A stretch of 64,000 nt of DNA, taken from the NCBI GenBank assembly GCA_001599755.1, contig BCHX01000002.1, positions 5,128,330 through 5,192,329 on the forward strand, given 5' to 3'. Positions 52,203-61,817 of the stretch are shown piece after piece. The translations under genes and the position numbers were made by a program. This stretch comes from Gliomastix tumulicola (Eukaryota; Ascomycota; Sordariomycetes; Hypocreales; Bionectriaceae). Numbering within the stretch: position 1 is the first letter of the stretch; every line of letters begins with the position of its first letter. The notes under the pieces are model-generated. The model saw only the letters and a program-made list of their open reading frames with translations, was not told the origin of the DNA and ran no database searches.

Positions 52203-52440
52203 AATCTGATTTGTTCGGATCCTTGCGTCTACTGACTCAAGTCTGGTGGGGAGTCTGAGCAACGTATAGCATAATAATGGGCGTTGGTAGGAGTAGTTGT
52301 TGGGTGTCGCATTTCTCTAGAGTGTTAAAACGAAGGCATGTACCAAGGAAACGTCACGATTTGAAGCTATGAGCTTGAGATTAGAAGCACCCTGTCCACG
52401 TATTGAGTCGGTACCTCAATGGTCATCTTCCTTCACTAAC

Positions 52441-53233
52441 TCATCCTCTCAAGCGCCCTCCTAGAGCCAGCACCTGGTAACCACTTGTCCCTTCATCCCT
52501 CTCCTTTCGCTTTTTCAAAGGCCTCGTAAGAAGTTCGGGATCTTGCTGTTGCTTGACGAGTCCTTCACTACATCCCTCATGATCTCCCTCCTCGTTGGCG
52601 GCCCCTTCATTCCCTTCCCTGCCTATTGGGGGGGAACCCGGTGCTTCGACTTTCGCGAGGTCTGGAATTGGCGTGTCTGTGGATGATCCAGGGGGCGGAG
52701 AAACGAGACTGGGCAAAGCAGGGTTGTCCATGCCCCGTGCGTGACGCCAGTCGCGATACGACAACGAGCGCGGGTCGGTGTCCCTCATGTCCATCTTGTG
52801 GGGGAACTGAACCTGCCATGGCCAATGTGGCTTCTGTTCGGCGGGCAGATACTTCACTACGTGATTGAAGTTAGACTTGCGCGTATCCCCAATGAATAGA
52901 TAGGCTGGAATCAACAAACCTACCTCTGGCAATCCATATGCTATGGTCGAACTTGAATTCGAAGTACGAAGCCAAAACCTGTTTGTGGCCTTCACTGCAA
53001 ATGGCCGCGCAGAGCTTGCTTCGTATCCTCTCGATGAGCTCTGGAGGGAGCACCGGAACGTTCATCCAGCTCATGAAGGCGGCAATGTACTGCCTTCTCA
53101 TGTGATCGTCAAGTGGCTGGGCGGGCGGGCCCATCCATTCGAAATACTGGCCGGCGGCTGCGGGTAGGAGTGAGGCACACTGAAGATGATGCACCCCGGT
53201 GACCAAGCCTTGCTTATAGGGCCGGGGAGCCAT
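52441..53233 (-). CDS. Unnamed fungal family protein, paralogue 2 (FMTGSP/YRQW family)
   Basis: Two exons (53233-52924 and 52856-52441; intron 52857-52923) give 241 residues. The intron sits at the same place and phase as in paralogue 1. Shared blocks are GPPAQPLDDHMRRQYIAAFM, LPPELIERIRSKLCAAICSEG, FEFKFDHSIWIAR, LPAEQKPHWPW and YRDWRHARGMDNP. The C-terminus differs: it is long, charged and ends with RPLKKRKERDEGTSG, which could act as a nuclear localisation signal. FMTGSP is replaced by SWMNVP. The start at 53233 was chosen by comparison; an upstream in-frame ATG at 53368 adds 45 Ser-rich residues. Confidence 0.72.
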
Positions 53234-54304
53234 AGCGGTCGGATCTTTCGTGGTGAAGAGGCCGATGGGCGCTGAATGAAAGATGCAAGAGGAGGAAGAA
53301 GGAGAAACCTCACGATCGCTAGAGTTGGATGTGAGGTAGGATGCTGTGGGGCTTGTATTCTCGATCACCTCAAATTCAGTACAAGCTCACTTCACTTTCA
53401 CATCACTTTGGGCTATTCTACGTGAAAGCGCGATTTTCCGTCCAACCCGTTACGGCTGCCTGACAAATAAGGAATCTAAATTGCAGTAGTGGAGGGACAA
53501 GGACGGCCACACATGGACCAAAAGCTATACGGATGCCCTCAAAGGCTACTCGTAACCATACCGCTACTATTATCAAGATACCGGAAGCTGGATACAGTGA
53601 GAGACGAAGTAGGGCATTTAGGAAATCATACGGCCTTGGAGGAGGAGCATGACCGACGCAACCACCGTAACGAGATAAGACGGGCTTCGGCATTAAGATA
53701 ATAATCGATGAAAGGTCCATGTGGAATGCTTCCTCCGTATCTAAGCCGACTTTGCCTATGGAAGTGGAAGTGGGGGAAGAATTACTTGAGACGTCTACAC
53801 ACCAAATTGAGTGGTTACACGTCTCAAGAATTTCTCCCCTCACGTCCCATGCACCTGAGGCTGGACCTGCTTGGTCTCCAATTTATTTCCCAGGTCGCCG
53901 ACCTCGGCTAGCTGAGAGGATTACTATGACAAGGGTAGAGCAGCTACGGGCGCTCTTGTGGTGATAGATTTGGATAGATTTGGACTTGAAGGTGCCTAAT
54001 GATGCTTTCCATGGATTATTTATAGATGGCCTGTCTATTTGACTGGGTAATGATGGTCTGGAACCTTGTCTCTGTACTTTGTCCTGTATTTTTCCACCTT
54101 GGCGAGACAGGCTGGTCCAGGGCTGCTGACTATTATAGAAGGATGAATGTTTCCCCCTCATCCCGACCATGGTTCATCCCCTGGTCACCAAAGAGCTATC
54201 TTAGAGAGCTTGACACTCATATATACACCCGGCTCCTCACGACGTGGTAAGATCATCACCAGAAAATCTCAAGCAACCCCCACCTGACCTCAAACAGACC
54301 AACG
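53234..54304. other. Intergenic region upstream of the cysteine-rich secreted protein
   Basis: This 1.07-kb divergent gap has TATATA at 54220-54225, ~80 bp before the ATG at 54305. A 141-codon frame at 53418-53843 on the minus strand has a hydrophobic middle but no homology that I recognise; I do not call it. Confidence 0.5.
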
Positions 54305-54706
54305 ATGCGCCTCACCAGTCTCCTGCTCCTTGCCTTCCCCTCTCTTGCCGTCGCGGGCCCTCGCTTCCACGCCCTGACAGGCATCTGCAGCACGGGCGTC
54401 GAAGGTGGAGTGTGGGACGCGCAACAAATCACGGTCGAGGGCCGGAGCGCCTGCGGCGGCTGCCTCATGTTCGGAAGCCCGTGGGAGGACTTTGAGACCG
54501 GAGACCCCTGCTTCAGCTGCCAGGGCAAGCTCGTCTACAAGCACAACGGCGACTGGCTCAACTTCTACCACGAGGATGGCAGGCAGGCTGGTGTGTGCCA
54601 GCCGCTGAGGGGGGAAAACGATTATTGCGCCACGTGGCAGTATAGTTGCTCGTACACGAGGGACTGGGTTTGCGAGTTCTGGGACGCGAATTACCCGTGC
54701 AACTAG
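54305..54706 (+). CDS. Small secreted cysteine-rich protein, effector candidate
   Basis: This intronless gene encodes 133 residues. A clear signal peptide (MRLTSLLLLAFPSLAVA, cut before GPRF) is followed by a ~116-residue mature chain with ten cysteines, an even number compatible with five disulfides. It is rich in Trp, Tyr and Gly, with blocks CGGCLMFGSPW, CFSCQGKLVY and WVCEFWDANYPCN at the extreme C-terminus. No transmembrane helix, GPI signal or catalytic motif is seen. A TATA box precedes it. Small size, secretion and even cysteine count fit the usual profile of fungal effectors or antimicrobial-like proteins; function is unknown. The adjoining accessory block of HET genes supports a lineage-specific gene. 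Confidence 0.8.
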   Translation: MRLTSLLLLAFPSLAVAGPRFHALTGICSTGVEGGVWDAQQITVEGRSACGGCLMFGSPWEDFETGDPCFSCQGKLVYKHNGDWLNFYHEDGRQAGVCQPLRGENDYCATWQYSCSYTRDWVCEFWDANYPCN

Positions 54707-55496
54707 AGGACTTGCTTGGGCTCGGCAGTCATGTAGTTTTACATGAGAAAGAAGTCTGTTCTTGTCTTTCCGAGGGAACGATAGTGCAAATAGATGACTG
54801 TTTGCGGAAATATTACGCAATGCCGATGAAGGCAATCGATATACCATTCTCCGTATGCTTTGATGCCGGTTCTTCTGATCCTCCGGGATTCGCGACATTG
54901 CTGACAAGGACTGCAAGTGTGACTCGCCAAACTCAGATGGCCAGTGTTCGATATTTAGTCTGGAAAGTGGTCTACACCCCTTCACAGTATGCTGATTTTA
55001 TTGTATGGCGTAGCAATCTCGCGCGGCTTCTTCTTGTGACAATGGAACTTGATGTACGGCTTCTTTCTGTCTCTCATGTGTTTTCTGATCTTGAAGTAAT
55101 CGTAGCCAACGGGCGGTGGTGATAGCACATGTTGACTCGCCTGTTTTAGCTAAGGTTTGGACTGCTCATGGCTGGACCTTGACCTGACTATTCATTCTAT
55201 AGCAGCTGTTCGTTCCCCTTAGCTGGGCCACAGGTTTCTGGAGGAGAATGGAACACCCTATCACATTCCACCGTCAAACGATGACGACAGGTCGACGTTT
55301 GTCAGGACTGAGCGGGAGATGGATGAGTCAGGACGGAGAGAGAAGATAATTGCACAGATGACTCATTGCATTAATGTCCCCCGCTCAAAGCCCGTCCTCC
55401 TTCTCTTCGCTTTGATGCTTTCCAACCTTGGTGACAATTCTGCCCCAATGCTGAGCAGTTTCAGAGTTCAATATAGCCGGTGCAACAGATGATGAA
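54707..55496. other. Intergenic region
   Basis: A 790-bp gap between the 3' ends of the secreted protein and the leftward GNAT gene. Nothing is recognised; a 158-codon frame that extends across the end of the secreted-protein gene has no motif. Confidence 0.5.
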
Positions 55497-56254
55497 TCAC
55501 GCCCCGGCATCACCCCGAGATCCAGGCTGCGGCCGCGACCGGCGTGGTTTCCCTGGCAGAATGAGCAAATATTCGTGACCATCCGGCAACCCCCCCAATG
55601 GCCAGTCCCATCGCTGCCGGACCTTAGCCAATACCTCCAGCGGTTCTGTGTGGTCAACGAAAAATTGAGTATCAACTCCCGACACCAGCCCACTGGCATC
55701 TGAGGACCCAAATAAAGAGCCGTAAAGCTTAGCGTCCTTGACATAAGGGATCGGCGAAGAGCTCATAATAGCCTCAGCATTTGTCTGAATAAAGTCGATA
55801 GACACTCTCTCGATCGTGGCTATAGAAGTTAGTAGCCTTACTCCATAAGGCGGAGGAGAGTGCGATGTCCGTCGGGGTAACGGACAGCGAGGCGAACGTG
55901 GTGCCAGTACGTACAACCGAGTGCCTTCGCTGTCGCCAGACAAGCAGCAGGGTGAGAACTCATGATTCCATAGCCGTTGATGGAGTCGTCCCTGAGTAGT
56001 CTCAAAAGACCAATCGCTAGCCCGCGCTCTCGGTAGTTCTTGCCCACTACCAGTTGGGTAATCCAACATATGTTCATGTTGCCGCTGCGCCAACGGCATG
56101 CAAAAGCGTTACCAGCAAGTTCTCCATCGATGGTCACCATGACGTAAATAGCAGTCGCTCCGTCGGGTAGGCACTGCGCTCGAAGTCGGCATGGGCTCAG
56201 CTTGACAGCCTCGCCTTCATCCTGTATTAGAAACAATAAGTGTAGAGAGTCCAT
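55497..56254 (-). CDS. GNAT-family N-acetyltransferase, 5' end unresolved
   Basis: Exons 56254-55915 and 55819-55497 (intron 55820-55914) give 220 residues from the first ATG, but the true start may lie further upstream; the frame continues to about 56,305 as YGIWDPCSDPPGKLYMDS before a stop. The acetyl-CoA motif is ITQLVVGKNYRERGLAIGLL (Q/RxxGxA-type). It is followed by YGIMSSHPAACLATAKALG, then after the intron VSIDFIQTNAEAIMSSSPIPYVKDAKL and the C-terminal FVDHTEPLE and GHEYLLIL blocks that I associate with a fungal GNAT subgroup. It would transfer an acetyl group from acetyl-CoA to an unknown amine. Confidence 0.7.
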
Positions 56255-56819
56255 GTAGAGCTTGCCTGGGGGATCTGAGCAGGGATCCCATATCCCGTAG
56301 TTCTCGTGTTAATTTCATCGCCAGCTACGCGAACGCTCGTAGGGAAGCCGAGTAGGACATCGTGGCAAAGCAGAAGCCTAATGATGAAATGAGGATGACT
56401 GTTGAGTTCAATTGCATGAAAGGGCTTAAGGGCTCACAGGGAACACTACTCAAGGAAGCTTTGCCTTGATGGTGATCGAACTCTGACAGCTGGTTAGGCG
56501 CAACCGAGCTGGCTGAGGAAGACTTTAGCAAAGGGCAGAGGAAATCTTGACGTTCAATGACGATAATCGATCACTAAATATCAGCCTCTACAGGGTTGTG
56601 CGCGCTGATGTGGTGTCAAATCAGAGCAGGCAACAGCTGCTCAGCCTGTGCCGCTTAATATTGCTCAGCCTCATCTCCATACCGTCGATCCAACCCTTGC
56701 ACTTGCACAGCCCCCCAAAACCCGGACCAAAACGCCCGCTCTTTCACGTATCACCTGGGAATAAAGGAGGGCCAAATTCCATGCTAGACTTTCTTCTCTT
56801 CCAGACCTCTTATCTCAAA
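56255..56819. other. Divergent region between GNAT gene and HET gene 3
   Basis: This 565-bp gap should contain the missing 5' part or promoter of the GNAT gene and the promoter of HET gene 3. The HET open frame extends upstream to an ATG at 56547, but those 91 residues look like translated leader. Confidence 0.5.
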
Positions 56820-59363
56820 ATGGAAGATCCAAAGCCAACACCAAGTGAGGAGAGGCCTAACGATGGGCTGGAGGAGGAAAAGGAGAAATACTTCAAGCAC
56901 CAGTCGCTCAATTACGACACGACCGAGCAGCGCTTCCTCATCCTCCACCCCTTCGCCGGCGACAAAAATGACGAGGAAGCCATCGTTCGCTGCAGTATCG
57001 AGACGGTGCCCCTCGCCGACGCGAAGCCGTTCATCGCCGTCCGGAACTCGAGGGGCTATCGTCTTTTGCTGGAGGTGATTGACATCGACGGCGAGCTGCT
57101 GCTGGTCGCCGTCGCCGTCGAGAGATTTCTCCGGCATTTCAGGCGCGACGACGAGCCGGTGCGCCTCTGGCTGCGGCACATCTGCCTCGTCGAGGGACAG
57201 GGCGAGGAGAGCGTCAAGTACTGGAACAGGCCGTTTCTCGAGCGCATGTACGAGCTAGCGTCCGATGTGGTCGACATGAGCGTCTACAACACGAATCTGA
57301 TAGAGACGGGGAAGATCCTCCCTGTAGTCGATGATCGCTATAGGAATTGGCGCAAGGAATGGCACAGCGTTGAACCAAGCACACCGCTGCCGAAAGTATT
57401 TCCAATTCGCGTCGGCAACAAGCCATCCCTGACGGACCCGAAGGATAGATACGCCTACGTGCCTTTGGATCCCGTCGCGAAAGAGATACGACTCATCGTC
57501 CTCCACGCTAGCGAAGACCCCAACGAAACGGTCAAGATGCATCTCGCTCACGCACCCATGAAGACCGATGTCGGGTACCAGGCTATTTCATATACGTGGG
57601 GGAAGAACGAGGCGATGAAAGACATCATCGTCACAGGGCAGCTGCACGCCGTCACGGAGTCGCTTGAGCGCTTCTTGCGCGTGATTCGGTCCCCGAAGAG
57701 CGCCGTGGTCCTGTGGATCGACGCCATCTGTATCGACCAGTCCAACATATACGAGCGCGACCGGCAGCTTCCGCGCATGGCTGCTATATACGATACAGCG
57801 GCACTCGTCCTGGCCTCTCTGGGCGATATGGACGAAGACGCTGAGCTCGCCATGCGCCTCATCCCCAAACTCCAGATGCCAATGCTTCGATGGAAAGAAG
57901 AGGAGAAGAGGTGGGACGTCGGGGCCGCAGGCGAGTTCAGTCAGAACGAGCTTGCGCGCCTCTGCCTCGCTACCTACAGGTTCCTAACGAGACCGTACTT
58001 TCGCCGCGTATGGATCCTGCAAGAGATTGCGTGGGCAACCAACCCCGTCGCGATTTGCGGCTCCGACCGCGGCTTCAGCTTCGACGAAATGGACCATGCG
58101 GCACGCAACCTGCAAGACTTAATCGAGTATGATACAGAATTGGCAGAGATCATGCACAAGGCAGCTGGTGAATCTCAGCCGGTCCAATTGGACAATCTGG
58201 ACTACATCCGCAAGATGTGGTACTTCCGCCACATCATGTCCAGCGGCAACGGCACGGCGGTCCTGTATGAGCATGTGAATATGGATTTTCTGGGCGTCTC
58301 CCCGGCCTGTGCCGGGTTGCTGGAGAGTCTGATCCTGGCCCGCGGTTCCCAAGCTACAGAGCCGCTTGACAAGCTCTTCGGCCTGTGGAATCTCGCGGCA
58401 GACGGAGAGGGACTCGGCTTTGAGATGACGTATGCGGACTCGCTCCCGGTGAGCTTCACCAAATGTGCCCGCGCTTGGATGCTGCAACACAAATCACTCG
58501 ACATCATCGCCGCGGCGGAGTGCGATCCGAGGAGCGCTGACTTCTACGAGGGCGCACCATCGTGGTGTCCGGACTGGTCTGTGTCATCGACAACGAGCAG
58601 TATGGTCCGCAAGGACTTTATCCCCCGACGCCTGATGATGGGCATGGATGCCCTCAACGGACCGCTGTACAGTGCAGACGGCGGCATCAAACCAGACGAC
58701 TTTGAGGAGCCTCTTCTCTCCTTTGATGGGGACACCTTGCTTTGCACCGGGGTCGTGCTTGACAGGCTAAACGGGTTCATTTCCGCCATTGAATCGGGTC
58801 AAGCGTTCCCAGTCTTCGCGCACGTCACATCGCAGGTGTACGGCGATGCCGAAGCGCCGAACCCATACGAGTCCTACCGCCAGGCGCTGTTCGCCATGTG
58901 CGTCGGCGACGTCACGTCCACATGGCCCCTCCGCCCGAAAGAAGAAGGAGAATTCGACGAAGACGCTCCTCCTCACAAGCGATATAAGGGCAACCGAGAC
59001 ACGGCACGCCACTTCTACCGGTATGTGACGGACATTGGCTCCATGGAGGCGTGGAATGTATTGAAGAAGGTCCTGAGGGGCCGCGTGCTCGGCTTCACGA
59101 CGAAGGGATACATGTGTCTGCTCCCGCACTGGGTCCTTGATTCGCACGAGGCAAAGGAGCCGGGGTGGGTTCTGGCTGTTCTGGCCGGATGCTCGACGCC
59201 TGTTGCTCTGCAGCAGCGGGAGGACGGGACGTACAAGATGGCAGGGTCGGTGTTCGTGCAGGGGTGGATGGAGGGCGAGTTTATCAAGGAGATGATGGGC
59301 GCGGAGAGCCCGAAGGAGTTCTGGCAGTCGAAGATGAAAGAAGAGAAGATTCGCATTAGATAA
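56820..59363 (+). CDS. HET-domain protein with an extra degenerate N-terminal HET-like module
   Basis: The intronless 847-residue protein is given from ATG 56820 (MEDPKPTP); an ATG 91 codons upstream is in frame but precedes non-conserved sequence. The canonical HET domain lies at ~220-480: YQAISYTWGK (253-262), VVLWIDAICIDQSN (296-309), LPRMAAIYDTAALVLASLG and YFRRVWILQEIAWATNPVAICG. Residues 38-155 look like a second, eroded copy with matching spacing (FIAVRNSRGY at 71-80 and VRLWLRHICLVE at 114-125, the same 43 residues apart). LDKLFGLWNLAADGEGL is the usual post-HET block, and SWCPDWSV plus HWVLDSHEAKEPGWVLAVLAG lie in the C-terminal part. It is a predicted non-self-recognition death effector. 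Confidence 0.92.
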   Translation: MEDPKPTPSEERPNDGLEEEKEKYFKHQSLNYDTTEQRFLILHPFAGDKNDEEAIVRCSIETVPLADAKPFIAVRNSRGYRLLLEVIDIDGELLLVAVAVERFLRHFRRDDEPVRLWLRHICLVEGQGEESVKYWNRPFLERMYELASDVVDMSVYNTNLIETGKILPVVDDRYRNWRKEWHSVEPSTPLPKVFPIRVGNKPSLTDPKDRYAYVPLDPVAKEIRLIVLHASEDPNETVKMHLAHAPMKTDVGYQAISYTWGKNEAMKDIIVTGQLHAVTESLERFLRVIRSPKSAVVLWIDAICIDQSNIYERDRQLPRMAAIYDTAALVLASLGDMDEDAELAMRLIPKLQMPMLRWKEEEKRWDVGAAGEFSQNELARLCLATYRFLTRPYFRRVWILQEIAWATNPVAICGSDRGFSFDEMDHAARNLQDLIEYDTELAEIMHKAAGESQPVQLDNLDYIRKMWYFRHIMSSGNGTAVLYEHVNMDFLGVSPACAGLLESLILARGSQATEPLDKLFGLWNLAADGEGLGFEMTYADSLPVSFTKCARAWMLQHKSLDIIAAAECDPRSADFYEGAPSWCPDWSVSSTTSSMVRKDFIPRRLMMGMDALNGPLYSADGGIKPDDFEEPLLSFDGDTLLCTGVVLDRLNGFISAIESGQAFPVFAHVTSQVYGDAEAPNPYESYRQALFAMCVGDVTSTWPLRPKEEGEFDEDAPPHKRYKGNRDTARHFYRYVTDIGSMEAWNVLKKVLRGRVLGFTTKGYMCLLPHWVLDSHEAKEPGWVLAVLAGCSTPVALQQREDGTYKMAGSVFVQGWMEGEFIKEMMGAESPKEFWQSKMKEEKIRIR
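56931..57284 (+). other. Degenerate HET-like module inside HET gene 3 (residues ~38-155)
   Basis: Aligned with the canonical domain of the same protein, RFLILHPFA matches IRLIVLHAS, FIAVRNSRGY matches YQAISYTWGK, VERFLRHFRR matches LERFLRVIRS, and VRLWLRHICLVE matches VVLWIDAICIDQ. The key Asp and Asp/Gln residues of the WIDAICIDQ block are replaced, so this copy is unlikely to be catalytic. Confidence 0.6.
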
Positions 59364-59655
59364 ATACCATGAGAGGCAGATAATGGATGGATTGGAGACG
59401 ATGACAGAGTGAGCGAGCGTTGATGTCGTGAACACGGATCTAACCCGTTTGGTCCAAGACCCCATGCAAGCTTACACAGTCACGTGAGACTCTCCAACTA
59501 CTCCCAACGTCACCCCCGCTGGAGAGCGATGAACAGCCTCGGCTTGGCCGGACATCCTTGCACAGGTGTCCTGGGTATAAGGGCTTTCAATCGTCGAAGC
59601 CACACCGCCTCGCATCATCGCAGACTCCGGCAGGCATACCCAGCATCAATTGACC

Positions 59656-60570
59656 ATGCCCACCGCCGATGACATCCAGCCCGTTCCTCCGCCATGGAAG
59701 CTGAAGGGCACCATCTACATTCTGGCCTTCTGGGCATCCAAGTCCCAAATCGAGGCGGCGGGAAGCCTGCTCTATTCGCCGCTCGAGGGTAGCTCGCCGT
59801 TTGCCACCCCCGAAGGCGGTCGCCACGTTGGTGGACTGAGCATGTTCCAGATCATCCGCTACACCGAGTCACCCGTCGGTCCGTACGATGAATTGATCAT
59901 CTCTCCTGGCGCTCACGATTATGTGGTGGAAGAGAACGGCAAGCGCGTGACGAAGCGCAATGTGCGCATTACGAGAATCTACGTGTCGCAGAAGTACACC
60001 TGCTGGAATGGAAGAAAGAGTCCGTCCCTTGACCACTGAAGGAGAAATGGACCATGCTAACGTGTCTCTGCAGATTGGAATATCCCCAAACACCTCGCCG
60101 CATTCGATTTCAAGGAGGACGCGGATGGTACTACTCACATCAAGGTGTTCCCCCACGATACGACTGGCGACGTCTCCGAGGCTGCGCCAAGCACCACGCC
60201 GTTCTTCCAGGCCTCCTTCAAGCCGCTCCGCTACGTTCCGTCTTTCCCCACGACGACAAGCCTTCTCAAATACGTCGGCGTCGATGTCACACTCGTCCAG
60301 CCTCCGCTCCCCGAGGGCCACGGCAGCCAAGGCGAGCTACCTGGGACCGAGCAGTGGTGCTCCATCGTTCCTCTTGAGCACTCAAAGAACACAAGTCTGG
60401 GTTGGTTCGACATCCAACAACAGGCTCGTGAAGCAGGAGACGGTACCACCAATCATCATGAGAACTTCTGGCCCAATCTCGGGCGGTGGCATTTGGGTGT
60501 CAGGATGGACGACGCGGACATTGAATTCCCGGAGGGCAAGTACTGGGACTCGCCCAGCTCCGTCTTATAA
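59656..60570 (+). CDS. Acetoacetate-decarboxylase-like fold protein, fungal type
   Basis: Two exons (59656-60019 and 60074-60570; intron 60020-60073) give 286 residues. The junction restores GRKNWNIPKHLAAFDF, a block that I associate with fungal acetoacetate-decarboxylase-like proteins. Other blocks are PPPWKLKGTIYILAFWAS near the N-terminus, GGLSMFQIIRYTESPVGPYDELIISPG and ITRIYVSQKYTCWNGR. The canonical catalytic lysine context of bacterial acetoacetate decarboxylase is not evident, so decarboxylase activity should not be assumed. No signal peptide is seen. Neighbours do not reveal a pathway. Confidence 0.75.
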
Positions 60571-61395
60571 GCGTTTCAGACTAGCGGCGTCATTCTCACC
60601 TCTTTCATACCTCAAATGCGTCCCTTTCCTTTTCTGAATAACAGCAATAGCGTGTAGTGTTATATAGGGCGAGTAATATGGACTTTACCTTTCCTAAGCC
60701 GACGGCATTCACAATCTCCCACCAATACGCGCCGCTGGTCGGCTTTCCCAGCATGCCCTGTAACGAGGCTTCGTAGTTCAATGACCATAGGCTCATCATT
60801 GCTTTTGTTGTTCCTTTTCAATCGTGGCAGTGCCCGCCTTAGCAATCTCCACTTGAGACGTCCCTTCTCTTGAAGTCGTGAAAACACCGTATCGTCAGCG
60901 CAGATTATGGCTGTATTTAAAGTGTTCTAAGCTCAAATAAAAGCAGAAGAGAAGCGAAGTAGCGTCAAGAGACAGAAAGGGAAATATCCTGCAGATTGAC
61001 TCGCAGGTAGGATGTGTACGCCGCTTGTGACGCTCTGCTGCTTCGACGGCTCCTGTCCACTGAACAGGATAGAACTTGATCAACCGAAGTTGGTGATATC
61101 TTGGAGATTCTTGTAGGTGTCTAAGAGCCAAAAGAAAATTAGAAATAGAGAGATTAAACCCATTCCTCGCAGTACGAAAGCTATATTCAGGTCTAAAAAC
61201 TCGTCAGAGGAGCTTGCAGGTGATTCATTTAATGTTGCTCAAAGTGCATGCACCCAAGTGCCCAGAACAAGAGGTAGCATAATGTTTGAGACTTGCCCCG
61301 CACTAAATCTATATAAGGCCACCAACCCAGGATTTGAAAACTGAGGTGCCTTATTCTTTTCATCCAAGCAACCACGAACACCCAACAGCAGCACG
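60571..61395. other. Intergenic region with promoter of paralogue 3
   Basis: This 825-bp gap has a CTATATAAGG TATA-like box near 61,308-61,317, ~80 bp before the ATG of the decayed paralogue. A minus-strand frame (60605-60799) reading SILLALYN slightly resembles repeat copy A, but this is too weak to annotate. Confidence 0.45.
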
Positions 61396-61817
61396 ATGTT
61401 TGCGCGGCCGCCAATCGACGAAGGTGGCATCACCAGAATACCGCACAAGCAGAGTCCCTCGAAGGTGCATGGCACCTTTGGAACCTTCAGCAAGCTCGCC
61501 TCTGCGCGGCCATTCGAACCAGGCAGCCGCAGAGCGTACATGCGGCGGTTCTTCGACTTCATGACCGGGTCGCCGGATCCCGCCGCAGGCCTCTTGGAGT
61601 CGAAGATCTTCCGCCTGAGCGCAGGCCGCTGTGGCCCTGGCCTTTCCCCCTCCCGAGCATGACGAATACCGAAGAGCGATCCCCTATCTATCGACAATGG
61701 CGCACCGACCATCGGCTGGAGAATCCACCCCTGATAGCCCCGACCCCATCGCCTCCCCAGCCTCAAGCCACCGGGAATGAAGGCGCCGAGTCGGATCTGC
61801 CGTTGCCTCTCATTTAG
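61396..61817 (+). pseudogene. Unnamed fungal family, paralogue 3, frameshifted and internally deleted
   Basis: The first frame (61396-61662) reads ARPFEPGSRRAYMRRFFDFM then TGSPDPAAGLLESK and stops after unrelated residues. In another frame the family resumes at ~61,608 with LPPERRPLWPW, then TEERSPIYRQWRTDHRLENP, ending LPLPLI at 61,817. The LCAA and FEFEVD-RLIW blocks plus the intron of the intact paralogues are missing between the two parts. A deletion of roughly 160 bp shifted the frame. The C-terminal domain of paralogue 1 is also cut short. A good TATA box survives, so a short N-terminal product could still be made. Confidence 0.7.

Noticed and set aside
53418..53843. 141-codon minus-strand frame with a hydrophobic middle
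   Set aside because: It lies in the promoter gap of the secreted protein, lacks splice or start support, and matches nothing I know.
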